From: Myxococcales bacterium
GTDB lineage: Bacteria; Myxococcota_A; Polyangia; Polyangiales; Ga0077539
Reading direction: 5' to 3'
NCBI GenBank assembly: GCA_016793325.1
Contig: JAEUKI010000047.1
Location: 150,728-214,727, forward strand
DNA: 64,000 nt
Shown: piece by piece, positions 7,135 to 15,676 of the stretch
Layout of the letters: each line of letters opens with the position of its first letter
How positions within the stretch are numbered: position 1 is the first letter of the stretch
Notes under the pieces: generated by a model
Databases searched by the model: none
What the model was told of the DNA's origin: nothing
The model's input: only the letters and a program-made list of their open reading frames with translations
Position numbers and translations under genes: made by a program

Positions 7135-9486
7135 ATGGCACTACGAACCATCACGCAAGAGTGGCTCGACGCGCTGTCGGTCGCGCAGCTCGAGGCCGAG
7201 CTCCGTCGTCACAACCGGCTCTACTGGGACGAGCACAAGCCAGAGATCTCGGACTACGACTACGACAGGATTGTCAATCGACTGAAGCACCTGTCGCCCA
7301 AGTCGACGGTGCTCGACGAGATGGGCGCGAGCGCGCCGAAGCTCGAAGCGGCCACGGAAGACGGCGCGCCGCCGGTCCGTCACAAAGCGAGGATGCTCTC
7401 GCTCGACAAGTGCTACTCGCACGACGAGCTCGAAAAGTGGGGCGCGACGTTCGAAGGCAAGGTGATGGTCTCGCCGAAGTTCGACGGGATCGCGTGCTCG
7501 CTGCACTACAACGAGCGCGGCGAGCTCGAGCTCGCGGCCACGCGCGGCGACGGCGCGGTGGGAGAGAACATCACGGCCAACGCGCGGGTGATCGAGGACG
7601 TCCCGACGAAGCTCGCGAAGGGGGCGCGTCGCGTCGAGGTGCGCGGCGAGATCTTCATGCGCTTGTCGGTGTTCGAGCGCTTCAAGGCCGAGGGCTTCGC
7701 CAACCCGCGAAACCTGGCGGCGGGCGCGATCAAGCAAAAGGACGTGGAGAAATCCAAGGCGTACGGGCTCTCGTTCGCCGCGTACGACCTCGTGGGAACC
7801 GACCACGAGACCGAGCACGACAAGATGGACGCGCTCGCGGAGATGGGCTTCACCGCGATCGAGAAGCGCGTGCTCGCGAAGGGCGAGATGGTCGCGGCGT
7901 ACGAAGACATGGCCGCCCGTCGGAGCAAGCTCGATTTCGAGATCGACGGCGTTGTGTTCAAAGCGGACTCGACGCGCGAGCAGCGGAGACTGGGCGCGAC
8001 CTCGCACCACCCGCGCTACGCGATCGCGTACAAGTTTCAGGGAGACTCGGGGACGACCATCGTTCGCGAGATCGAGTGGAGCGTGTCGCGTTCGGGCGCG
8101 ATCACCCCCGTTGCGCTGATCGATCCCGTGACGCTGTCGGGCGCGACCGTCTCTCGCGCGTCGCTGCACAACGCGGGCTTCATCGACAAGCTCTCGCTCA
8201 GCAAGAACGCCACGATCGTCGTGATGCGACGCGGCGGCGTGATCCCCAACGTCGAGTTCGTGAGCAAGCCCGGCGACGTGGCGTTCGAGCTTCCGACCAC
8301 GTGTCCGTCCTGCGGAAACGACGTCCGCCGCGAGGGTGATTTCATCTTCTGCGGAAAGCCTCGTGCCTGCCGGAGCTCGGTCATCGGGCAGCTCTCGCAC
8401 TACGCGGACGTTGTCGGGATCTTGGGCTTCGGCGACGCCGTTCTCGCGGGGGCGTTCGACCGAGGGCTGCTTCGACGACCGGCGGACTTCTACACGCTGA
8501 CCGAGCGCAAGCTCCTCTCGCTCGACCGGATGGGAACGCGCCTCGCCAAGCGGCTGCTGCGCGAGATCGACCGCGCGCGAAAGCTCGACCTCGCGACGTT
8601 CTTGCGCGCGTTCGGGATGCACGAGGTCGGCAAGCTCGTGAGCGAGATCCTCGCGCAAAAATTCGAGACGCTCGAGCGGATCTACGAGGTGGACGAGGTC
8701 GAGCTCGCGACGATTCCGCGCATCGGACCCACGATTTCGAGGGCCGTCGTGAAGTCCGTCCGCGAGGCGAAGGACGAGATCGAAGAGGCGCGCAAGCACG
8801 TCGAGATCGTGGCGCTCACCGATCGCCCCGCGGCCAGCGCCGCGGAGGTCTCGCGCGCGGGCGTTCGCGCGACGCTCGCGGGGCTGAGCTTCGTGTTCAC
8901 CGGCTCGCTCGCGACGCTGCGGCGCGCGGAGGCCGAGCGGATGGTGAAGGACCGCGGCGGCGTCGCGCAGGACAACGTCACCAAGAACCTCGACTACCTC
9001 GTCGTCGGCGAGCAGCGCACGGACGAGAAGAGCAGCAAAGAGAAGGTCGCCGAGAAGTTCATCGAGGCGGGCGCGACGATCCGCGTGATCTCCGAGCGGG
9101 ATTTTCTCGCGTTCGTGAAGGACGCGGACGCGCGCGGGGCCGACGAGCCGCCCGCGTCGCCAGCGCCCACGAAATCAACGGACGCGCCCTCGCCCACGAG
9201 CGCGACGCCTCGGGAGCCAGCGGCGCCGACGGCGAGCGCGCCCTCGCCCGCGGCGCGACCGTTGACGCTCGAGTCGCCGGCGGCCCCCGCGCGAGCGCAC
9301 ACAAAATCGAGCGCGCCTGGAAAGCTCAAAGCGTCCGACCTCGCGCCGCGCGAGCTCAAGGACGACCCCGAGCCGGACCGGCGAAAAGAAGACCCCATGC
9401 TGCTCGCGCTGCTCGGCGGAATCCGTGCGCGCACAGCGCCTGCAGACAAAGCCAGCGACGACGGCAAAGACGGAGACGACTCGTGA
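7135..9486 (+). CDS. ligA: NAD-dependent DNA ligase LigA, variant with C-terminal extension
   Basis: 783 residues from ATG 7135 (MALRTITQEWLDAL); E. coli LigA has 671. It seals nicks using NAD+. Visible in order: domain Ia (HNRLYW, PEISDYDYDRIV); adenylation domain with the nucleophile motif KFDG (SPKFDGIACSL), ATRGDGAVGENIT, RNLAAGAIKQ, DFEIDGVVFK and AIAYKF; OB fold (GAITPVALIDPVTLSGATVS); zinc finger CPSC...CGKPRAC; helix-hairpin-helix region; and BRCT domain (LAGLSFVFTGSLATLRRAEA). Two departures stand out. The Ia His that pairs with Tyr in E. coli (Y22-H23) is Trp here. About 110 Pro/Ala/Ser-rich residues follow the BRCT domain. It may be a second, specialised ligase rather than the main one. 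Its stop overlaps the next gene's GTG start (GTGA). Confidence 0.95.
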   Translation: MALRTITQEWLDALSVAQLEAELRRHNRLYWDEHKPEISDYDYDRIVNRLKHLSPKSTVLDEMGASAPKLEAATEDGAPPVRHKARMLSLDKCYSHDELEKWGATFEGKVMVSPKFDGIACSLHYNERGELELAATRGDGAVGENITANARVIEDVPTKLAKGARRVEVRGEIFMRLSVFERFKAEGFANPRNLAAGAIKQKDVEKSKAYGLSFAAYDLVGTDHETEHDKMDALAEMGFTAIEKRVLAKGEMVAAYEDMAARRSKLDFEIDGVVFKADSTREQRRLGATSHHPRYAIAYKFQGDSGTTIVREIEWSVSRSGAITPVALIDPVTLSGATVSRASLHNAGFIDKLSLSKNATIVVMRRGGVIPNVEFVSKPGDVAFELPTTCPSCGNDVRREGDFIFCGKPRACRSSVIGQLSHYADVVGILGFGDAVLAGAFDRGLLRRPADFYTLTERKLLSLDRMGTRLAKRLLREIDRARKLDLATFLRAFGMHEVGKLVSEILAQKFETLERIYEVDEVELATIPRIGPTISRAVVKSVREAKDEIEEARKHVEIVALTDRPAASAAEVSRAGVRATLAGLSFVFTGSLATLRRAEAERMVKDRGGVAQDNVTKNLDYLVVGEQRTDEKSSKEKVAEKFIEAGATIRVISERDFLAFVKDADARGADEPPASPAPTKSTDAPSPTSATPREPAAPTASAPSPAARPLTLESPAAPARAHTKSSAPGKLKASDLAPRELKDDPEPDRRKEDPMLLALLGGIRARTAPADKASDDGKDGDDS

Positions 9487-9926
9487 CCATGGAAGACCCG
9501 CGCGTAGCGCCCCGCTCGATGCGCTACCGATTCGAGCACACCGTCGACGAGCGCGCGATCGACGCGTACGGACACGTCAACAACATCGTCTACATCGAGT
9601 GGGTCCTCGAGGCCGCCTCGCAGCACTCGCGCGCCGCTGGCTGGGACGAGCCGCGCTATTTGCGCGAGAACGGCGCGTGGATCATTCGCCGACACGAGAT
9701 CGACTATTTGCGCCAAGCGCGCGAGGGCGACTCGCTCGTGATCGAGACCTGGATCGAGAGCTACACCCGCATCACCGCGCTGCGCGTGACGGAGCTTCGT
9801 ACGCCGCTCGGCGAGGTCGTTTGCAGGTGCAAGACGACGTGGGTGTACGTCGCGCGGGACACGCTGCGGCCTGCGCGAATTCCCGAGTCGTTGCGAAGTG
9901 ATTTCGAGGCGATCGCTGTGGAGTAA
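9483..9926 (+). CDS. Hot-dog fold acyl-CoA thioesterase (4HBT family)
   Basis: 147 residues from GTG 9483, overlapping the ligA stop by 4 nt; ATG 9489 is the alternative. The segment DAYGHVNNIVYIEW (about 27-40) is the classic 4-hydroxybenzoyl-CoA thioesterase/YbgC signature, with the catalytic Asp and the GHVNN turn. RHEIDYLRQAREGDSLVIETW and KTTWVYVARDT complete the usual hot-dog strands. Family members hydrolyse acyl-CoA thioesters in the cytosol; chain length and physiological substrate cannot be read from sequence. Length fits the single-domain family. Coupling to ligA is probably positional rather than functional. Confidence 0.9.
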   Translation: MTMEDPRVAPRSMRYRFEHTVDERAIDAYGHVNNIVYIEWVLEAASQHSRAAGWDEPRYLRENGAWIIRRHEIDYLRQAREGDSLVIETWIESYTRITALRVTELRTPLGEVVCRCKTTWVYVARDTLRPARIPESLRSDFEAIAVE

Positions 9927-9937
9927 GCTCCGCGGCG

Positions 9938-12244
9938 ATGCTTCGGGAAGGGCACTCGTTTTCGTTCAAGCTCGCGCTCGCGCTCGCGCTCACCGCCCCG
10001 TGCGCGTGTCGCTATGCGCCGACGCAGTGCGAGATCCTGTTCGACACAAACGTCGATCGCGCTCGGGCGTCGAAGCTCGAGGTGTACGTGCTTCGCGGCG
10101 CGCTCACGATCGACGAGGTGCGCGCGAGGCTCGCGGGGAGCGCGACGGGCGCGCTCACGTACCGAGGCAGCGGCTGGCCCGTGACGGCGACGGTCGTCCC
10201 GCCGTCGGGCGGGCCACGCTCGGGCGTCGTGACGGTGTTCGCGACGATGGACGTGGGCGCGAGCTCCGATCGCGGCGCCACGCAGATCGAGCGACTGCAT
10301 CGATTTTCGCTGGTCGAACGACAGCCACAGCGCGGCCGCATCGTGTTCGACACGCGATGCACCGACCGCGCGCAGGGGTGCACGACCGCTGGCGAGTGCA
10401 CGGTGTCGCGCAGGTGCCTCGAGCTCGGCGCGACCTGCGGCGACAACGGCGAGTGCGTCAACGTCGAGCTCCCGGTGGTGACCACGCCAGCGCCGTCCGA
10501 GCGCGACGGCTCGTTCGGCGGCGACGCGACGGTGGCGGACGTGACGGTGCAACGAGACGACGCGGGCCCGAGCGACGTGAGCGCCAACGACAGCGCCAGC
10601 GACGCGGCGGACGTCGCAGACGCGCCGAGCGACTCGGGGCTCGACATCGACGCGATTCGGTTTCGACCCGTGAGCCCCATGAGCGGGAGCGTCACGAGCT
10701 CGCAGCAGCCGACGCTGCGCTGGTCGAATACGAATCCCAGTATTCAAAGCACGGTCGAGCTGTGTCGCGACCGCGCGTGCACGACGCCCACGCTCATCGA
10801 CGCGGACGGAAACGCCGTTCGCCCGCCGGCGGCGCTGACGCCTGGCGCTTGGTTCTGGCGCGTGCGCGCGAGGCTCGGCGCGCGGCGGTCGACCATGGTG
10901 AGCGCGCAGTGGCAGCTGTGGATCCCTGCGCGCGCGGCGACGCCCGACACGGACACGGTGCTCGGGACGCGCTTCGACTGCAACGGCGACGGGATCGCGG
11001 ACATCGTCGGCTCGGGCCCGCTCGCGGTGCGCGGCGGAGTCTCGAGCGCGGGCGTCGTTCACGTGTGGCACGGCGCGGTGACTCCGCCGACGAGCCCTGC
11101 GCGGACGCTCACGGGGACCAACCTCCGCGAGAACTTCGGGGCGAGCATCGCGGACGCGGGCGACGTCAACGGCGACGGGTACAGCGACTTGGTGATCGGC
11201 GCCACGTTCTACGACCCTGGCGGGATGCCCGGCCTCGGCGCGGCGCGCGTGTACACGGGATCGCCGACCGGCATCAGCGCGGCGCCATGGTTTACGATCA
11301 CGGGGCGCGTCGCGGGCGATCGGCTCGCGGTCGTGACGGGCGGCGGAGATTTCAATGGTGACGGGTACGGCGACGTCGCCGTGGGCGCCCCGACGGGCAC
11401 CAACGGCACGAGCCGCGCGGTTGGGTACGTGCTCGTGTACCAGGGCGGGCGTGACACGATGCAGCTCGCAGCGGCGCTCACCGAGGCAGACTCGTTCGGG
11501 TCGGCGCTCGCCGTTGTCGGGGATCGTGACGGCGATCAATTTCCGGAGCTCGCCGTCGGACAACCGCGCGCGATGATGGCCGGGAGCGAAATCGGTTCGG
11601 TGCTGGTCTACCGCGGCTCGCCCTCGGGGCTGACCCGAACGCCGACGATCGTGACGGACACCGTCGTGAACACTCGCTTCGCAGAGTCCGTTGGAAACGG
11701 CGGAGACATCAACGGCGATGGACTCGCCGAGCTGCTCGTGGGCGTTCCGGGGGCGTCGCCGATGGATCGGTTGAACGTCGGCGAGCTGCGGGTGTTCTAC
11801 GGGCGAGACGCGCTGCCGGTGCAGTCGATCACCGGTCGCGTCGCGGGCGACGAGTTCGGGAGCACGGTCTCGACGGCGGGAGACATCAACGCGTCGGGGC
11901 GATGGTCGGTGCTCGTCGGCGCGCCGATCGCCAATCCAATGAGCCGAACACGCGCGGGCGAAGTGCACTTGTTCTTCGCATCGGTGACGGGGCTCCTCGC
12001 GCCGGCGGTGCGCGTGCTTCCGGGGTCGGGGCCCGGCGACGAGCTCGGTCGCGCGCTCGGAGGACCGGGCGACGTCAACGGCGACGGGAGGGCCGACATG
12101 CTCGTGGGTCTCCCCACGGCGAACACCGGCCGAGGAGCGATCAGCGTGCTCGCAGGGGACAACGACGCGATCAACCCCGCGCGATCGTTTGTCGTCAACG
12201 GAGAGCTCGACGGAGACCGGCTCGGGGGCGCGGTGCTTCGCTGA
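9938..12244 (+). CDS. Lipoprotein with seven FG-GAP propeller blades
   Basis: 768 residues from ATG 9938, with hydrophobic run KLALALALALTAP and Cys22 or Cys24 as the likely lipidated residue. The N-terminal domain to about residue 170 ends in a Cys cluster with TCGDNGECV, homologous by pattern to the domain of the lipoprotein at 5625. An Asp/Ser/Ala linker (about 185-235) follows, then an Ig/fibronectin-like segment (SPMSGSVTSSQQPTLRW) and an integrin-like seven-blade propeller from about 345. The blades carry loops such as CNGDGIADIV, DVNGDGYSDLVIG, DFNGDGYGDVAVG, DINGDGLAELLVG and DVNGDGRADMLVG. The fourth (DRDGDQFPELAVG) and sixth (DINASGRWSVLVG) have weakened calcium loops. A surface adhesion or scaffold role is the usual inference; the ligand is unknown. 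The start lies 11 bp after the thioesterase stop. Confidence 0.88.
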   Translation: MLREGHSFSFKLALALALTAPCACRYAPTQCEILFDTNVDRARASKLEVYVLRGALTIDEVRARLAGSATGALTYRGSGWPVTATVVPPSGGPRSGVVTVFATMDVGASSDRGATQIERLHRFSLVERQPQRGRIVFDTRCTDRAQGCTTAGECTVSRRCLELGATCGDNGECVNVELPVVTTPAPSERDGSFGGDATVADVTVQRDDAGPSDVSANDSASDAADVADAPSDSGLDIDAIRFRPVSPMSGSVTSSQQPTLRWSNTNPSIQSTVELCRDRACTTPTLIDADGNAVRPPAALTPGAWFWRVRARLGARRSTMVSAQWQLWIPARAATPDTDTVLGTRFDCNGDGIADIVGSGPLAVRGGVSSAGVVHVWHGAVTPPTSPARTLTGTNLRENFGASIADAGDVNGDGYSDLVIGATFYDPGGMPGLGAARVYTGSPTGISAAPWFTITGRVAGDRLAVVTGGGDFNGDGYGDVAVGAPTGTNGTSRAVGYVLVYQGGRDTMQLAAALTEADSFGSALAVVGDRDGDQFPELAVGQPRAMMAGSEIGSVLVYRGSPSGLTRTPTIVTDTVVNTRFAESVGNGGDINGDGLAELLVGVPGASPMDRLNVGELRVFYGRDALPVQSITGRVAGDEFGSTVSTAGDINASGRWSVLVGAPIANPMSRTRAGEVHLFFASVTGLLAPAVRVLPGSGPGDELGRALGGPGDVNGDGRADMLVGLPTANTGRGAISVLAGDNDAINPARSFVVNGELDGDRLGGAVLR

Positions 12245-12262
12245 GCGACAGCGCGCGCTCAG
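12241..12262. terminator. Hairpin across two convergent stop codons
   Basis: CTGAGCG (12241-12247) and CGCTCAG (12256-12262) are perfect 7-bp arms around an 8-nt loop. The left arm contains the stop of the FG-GAP gene and the right arm contains the complement of the GAF-gene stop. With both genes converging here, it could act as a small bidirectional terminator. There is no T-tract on either side, and TGAGCGCTCA-like junctions recur in this genome, so it could also be chance. Confidence 0.4.
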
Positions 12263-13620
12263 AGCTTGTGGCTCGCGCGCACGCGGGACACTTCGGCGCG
12301 GCTCGGGTTGAGCCGCAGAAATCCGTGGTCTCCGTCGACGAGCACGAGGTCTCCGTCCGCGACCCACTTGAAGAGCCCGCTCACCGCGGCCACCGCGGGG
12401 ACGCCCAAGAGCCCCAGCATCGTGCGCGCGGAGTCCGTCGTGACGGGCTCGCTGAGGGCGATGCCCGCGAGCCCTGCTTGCGCGGTCACGAGCAGGTCGA
12501 ACGCGGTCAATCGATCGCCCACGAGCACCGCGCCGCGCGGGATCGCGCCGCGTCGATCGGGTTCGCAGAGCATGGCGAGCGCCTCGCACACGTCGGAGAT
12601 CTCGCGAGCGCGGTCTTCGAGCATCCCGACCCCCGTGCGGGCGGCCTCGCGCGCGGCCTCGCCGCCCACGGTCTGTAGCGCGATCGACAGGGATTTTCCC
12701 TCGTCGACGAGCTCGAGCACGCGCTCGCGGAGGCGCCCGTCGGCGACGATGGTGCGCACGAGCTCGAGCTGCGAGTGATCGAGGCTCTGCGCCCGCGCGC
12801 GAGCGACAAGCGTGACGAGGGTGTTGTTCGCGTGGGTGATCGCGGCGTCGAGGGCCTCGATCGAGCGCTTGCGCGAGGGCTTCTCGCCGGGCGCGGGGCG
12901 AGACGCGGGCCGGCGCATCGCCGCGACCATGCCGACGGCGCTGCCTGCGAACACGGGGCGCGCGGGGAGCGTGACGCGACGCGTTCCACCGCCGGGGGTC
13001 GTGCGACGTTCGCCGCGGAGGGCTTCGCGCAGGTGCGCTCGCTCGGCGGCCGCGGCGATGGGCGCGGTGAGCGCCGCGGCGAGCTCGATCTCGCGCTCGT
13101 CGAACGCTGGCTCTTTCGCGCGCTGCAGGACCAGCGCGCCGAGGGGCCCCTGCGCGCCCGCCACCGGAACCGCGAGGAAGATCGGGAAGCGCTCTTCACC
13201 CAACGAGGGAAAATGCAGGTAGTTTACGTGCTGCGTCGCGTGCGCGGTGGTCACTGGGCGCATGCACTCGACCGCGGTCCCCGTGATTCCCTCGCCCACG
13301 ACGAGGCGCACTTCGCCGAGCGCCGTCGGGGGAAACCCGACGTTTCCACGCATCACGAGGTCGTCGCCTTCGAGCAAATAGATCGAGCACACGTCCGCGC
13401 GAACGATGGACGCGATGCGCCTCGGCAGCTCGTCGAGCGACGTCGCGAGGGGGCACGGCTTCGCGGCGAACGCGACGAGCTCGAGCACACCGTCGAGCCT
13501 CGCGGCGTCGCCGCGGGCGTGAATGCGCACGGCCGGTGCGCGATCAGGAGAGCGCTTCGTGGTCACGGGGACAGAAGTGAATAACTCAATTCGCAGAGCG
13601 CCGGATGCACCCAACAACAC
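12259..13620 (-). CDS. GAF domain fused to degenerate PTS enzyme I (PtsP-like) modules
   Basis: 453 residues from GTG 13620; GTG 13566 (VTTKRSPDRA) is an alternative start and neither has a good ribosome site. Residues about 45-205 are a GAF sensor domain (DVCSIYLLEGDDLVMRG, GEGITGTAVE, LGALVLQRAKEPAFDERE). Residues about 225-360 match the N-terminal helical domain of PEP-utilising enzymes (REISDVCEALAML). Residues about 365-450 match their swivelling phospho-His domain (PRGAVLVGDRLTAFDLLV, then GLLGVPAVAAVSG and ADGDLVLVDGDHGFLRLNP). Two catalytic elements are missing. Where enzyme I has GGRTSHxAI, this protein has TTDSART with Ser at the His position, and the C-terminal PEP-binding barrel is absent. 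It cannot carry phosphate like PtsP and is better seen as a sensor or scaffold. Cytoplasmic; no PTS genes are nearby. Confidence 0.8.
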   Translation of the reverse strand: MLLGASGALRIELFTSVPVTTKRSPDRAPAVRIHARGDAARLDGVLELVAFAAKPCPLATSLDELPRRIASIVRADVCSIYLLEGDDLVMRGNVGFPPTALGEVRLVVGEGITGTAVECMRPVTTAHATQHVNYLHFPSLGEERFPIFLAVPVAGAQGPLGALVLQRAKEPAFDEREIELAAALTAPIAAAAERAHLREALRGERRTTPGGGTRRVTLPARPVFAGSAVGMVAAMRRPASRPAPGEKPSRKRSIEALDAAITHANNTLVTLVARARAQSLDHSQLELVRTIVADGRLRERVLELVDEGKSLSIALQTVGGEAAREAARTGVGMLEDRAREISDVCEALAMLCEPDRRGAIPRGAVLVGDRLTAFDLLVTAQAGLAGIALSEPVTTDSARTMLGLLGVPAVAAVSGLFKWVADGDLVLVDGDHGFLRLNPSRAEVSRVRASHKL

Positions 13621-13768
13621 TCGCGCGAGCGGCGCTCGGTCGTCGGTCGCTGTGCAGCCGAGAATATCCAGCGAATCGCCGCACCGATCGACCCCGTGAG
13701 CGTCGGGCGAGCTCCGCTCGGACAGCGCTCGCGTCGGTCCGCGAAAGGGCCGCTGCGCGTGCCGCAGA

Positions 13769-14548
13769 TCACAGCCACGCGTCGAAGTCCGCGAAGTTTC
13801 GGCCGGTCGCGTGCTCCGCGCCGAACAAATCCCCGACGATTCCCAGGCGATTCATCCAGAACGTCCGAAACCCGAACCACGCAGCGCCCGCGGCGTCCCA
13901 TGGCCCGAACGCCGCGAACGCGATCTCGTTGCGCGCCAGCCCGAAGGCGTCGACCGCGAGCTGATACGCCCGCGGCGATGGCTTGAGCGCGCGAGCTCGA
14001 TCCGTGCTCAAGAGCTGGTCGAACGCTCCACGGAGCTGGCTCCGATCGAGCAGCGCCTCGAGCATCCTCGGGGTGTAGTTCGCGAGCGGCGCGAGCCGCA
14101 GTCCGCGCGCACGAAGCGAGGCGAGCGAGCCTCGCGTATCGGGCCAGAGTTCGAGCTGTTCGTACACGGCGACCAATGCTTCGCGCGACGCGCGGTCGAG
14201 CTCGAGTCCCGACGACGCGAGCGTGTGCTCGAGCGCCGCGGCCGTGATCGACCGAAAGTCCCGGTAGTGTTCGGCGGCTTGGTGAACAAACGCATACTCG
14301 AACTGCCGCGCTCGCCAGCGCGCAGCGACCTCCGCGCCGCGCGACGGAAAGTGCGCTTCGCACGCCACCGCGACGCGACGCGGGTCGAACAGCGTAAACA
14401 GGTCGAACGCCACCGCGCGCACCGCCGGGCGCGCTGCTCGACCGCGCGTGGCGAGCGCGCTCGTGTTCGCGCACGACGCGCTGGCGGACGCGAGCGACAG
14501 GCACTCGATCAACGAGCGCCGTGACAAGAGACGAAGTGCATCGGACAT
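13769..14548 (-). CDS. HAD-superfamily haloacid dehalogenase-like protein, probably exported
   Basis: 259 residues. The type II haloacid dehalogenase core starts with AFDLFTLFD (nucleophile Asp49 by position). It continues through LANYTPRMLEALL and LKPSPRAYQLA (motif III Lys) to FAAFGPWDAAGAAWFGFRT, the counterpart of the family SNGWDAxGAxxFGFxT segment. The SN of that motif reads FG here, so substrate handling may differ. Unusually, the first 30 residues resemble a Tat signal: SRRSLIE followed by CLSLASASASC. Dehalogenases are normally cytoplasmic, so export would be notable, and a downstream internal start is the alternative. The gene diverges from a LysR regulator, the usual arrangement for regulator and target. 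Confidence 0.82.
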   Translation of the reverse strand: MSDALRLLSRRSLIECLSLASASASCANTSALATRGRAARPAVRAVAFDLFTLFDPRRVAVACEAHFPSRGAEVAARWRARQFEYAFVHQAAEHYRDFRSITAAALEHTLASSGLELDRASREALVAVYEQLELWPDTRGSLASLRARGLRLAPLANYTPRMLEALLDRSQLRGAFDQLLSTDRARALKPSPRAYQLAVDAFGLARNEIAFAAFGPWDAAGAAWFGFRTFWMNRLGIVGDLFGAEHATGRNFADFDAWL

Positions 14549-14605
14549 CGCGCTCGACGGTGCGCGTCGGCGCTAGCGCGCGCCACCCGCGAGCGCGCAG
14601 ACAGG

Positions 14606-14623
14606 CTCTGCAAAATTGCACAG
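14606..14623. promoter_or_regulatory. AT-centred dyad, candidate LysR operator
   Basis: In the 112-bp divergent spacer between the HAD gene and the LysR gene lies CTCTGCAAAATTGCACAG. Its arms TGCAA and TTGCA are perfect around AA, and the outer CT/AG also pair with one mismatch each side. It is one of few AT-rich spots in the spacer. LysR-type regulators bind partial dyads of the T-N11-A kind near their own divergent promoter. The core here is T-N10-A, so the match is approximate. Candidate autoregulatory and target operator. Confidence 0.5.
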
Positions 14624-14660
14624 CTCGTCCAGCGCTCGAACGCGCGGTAGCCTCCGTGCG

Positions 14661-15551
14661 GTGGCTGATTGGGACGACCTCCGCTTCGTGTTGGCGCTGG
14701 CGCGGCACAAGACCCTCTCGGCGGCGGCGCGCGAGCTCGGGGTCGCGCAGACGACCGTCGGCCGCAGGCTCGACGCGTTCGAAGCGACCCTGGGGGCTCC
14801 CGTGTTCGAACGAGAGCCGAGCGGGTTCGCGCTGACCGAGCTCGGGCTCTCGGTGCGAGCGCACGCCGAGCGCATGGAAGAGAGCGTGCTCGCCGTCGCC
14901 CGCGTCGTCGAAGGCCGAGACGCTCGCGCGAAGGGACGCGTGCGAATCTCAGCTTCGGAGTGGCTCGTGCAACGCGCCCTCGTGCCCTTCGCCGCGAGGG
15001 CTTGCGCTGCGCTCGAAGCGGTCGAGCTCGAGCTGGTCGCTGACGCCCGCCACGTCGACCTCGCGCGGCGCGAGGCGGACATCGCGCTGCGCCCGAGGCG
15101 ATTCGATCACGACGCGATCTACCAGCGCTCGGTCGGCCGAATCGCGTTCGGGCTGTACGCGTCTCGAGCGTATCTGGCGCGCGCCCCCGAGCTTCGCTTC
15201 GACCTCGCGTGCGAAGGGCACGCGGTGCTCTGCATGCCAGAGGACGTGGGCGACGCAGCGCGCGCGTGGCTGCAGCCGCTCACTGCGCGGGCGCGAATCG
15301 CAGCGCGCGCTAACGGCCGCGAGGCGCTCGCGTCGCTCGCCGCTCGGGGGCTCGGCCTCGCGTGCCTCCCGCGCATCCTCGGCGACGCGATGGATGAATT
15401 GGTGTGCGTCGATACGCCGACGCCTGCTCCGACGCCGGTGCTACGCATGGGCGTTCACCGCGACGTGCGACGAGCGCCTCGCGTCGCGGCGGTGTGCGCG
15501 CTGCTCGACGAGCACCTGCGATCGCTGCGACTCGACGCCCGCGCGACGTGA
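14661..15551 (+). CDS. LysR-family transcriptional regulator
   Basis: 296 residues from GTG 14661 (VADWDDLRFVLALARHKT); the upstream TTG at 14616 adds a non-family leader. The N-terminal winged helix-turn-helix has the classic LSAAARELGVAQTTVGRRLD followed by LGAPVFEREPSGFALTE. The rest is the periplasmic-binding-protein-like effector domain (RVRISASEWLVQRALVPF, ARGLGLACLPRILGDAMD). The sequence most resembles the class that begins WDDLRxFLAVARxGSL. It probably controls the divergent HAD dehalogenase-like gene through the 112-bp shared spacer. The inducer is unknown. Confidence 0.93.
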   Translation: MADWDDLRFVLALARHKTLSAAARELGVAQTTVGRRLDAFEATLGAPVFEREPSGFALTELGLSVRAHAERMEESVLAVARVVEGRDARAKGRVRISASEWLVQRALVPFAARACAALEAVELELVADARHVDLARREADIALRPRRFDHDAIYQRSVGRIAFGLYASRAYLARAPELRFDLACEGHAVLCMPEDVGDAARAWLQPLTARARIAARANGREALASLAARGLGLACLPRILGDAMDELVCVDTPTPAPTPVLRMGVHRDVRRAPRVAAVCALLDEHLRSLRLDARAT

Positions 15552-15676
15552 CCCGAGGCGATCAGCGACGCAGCGCAGCGGCGAGGAGTTCGGGCGTCGT
15601 GGGCTCGCGCGTCGGTTCGCGACGCGCGTTCGCGCAGCACGATCCCACGCTATCCTGCGTAGACGAGGTCTGCCAC

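Noticed and set aside
12259..13620. Functional PtsP annotation
   Set aside because: The phospho-His motif and the PEP-binding barrel are missing.
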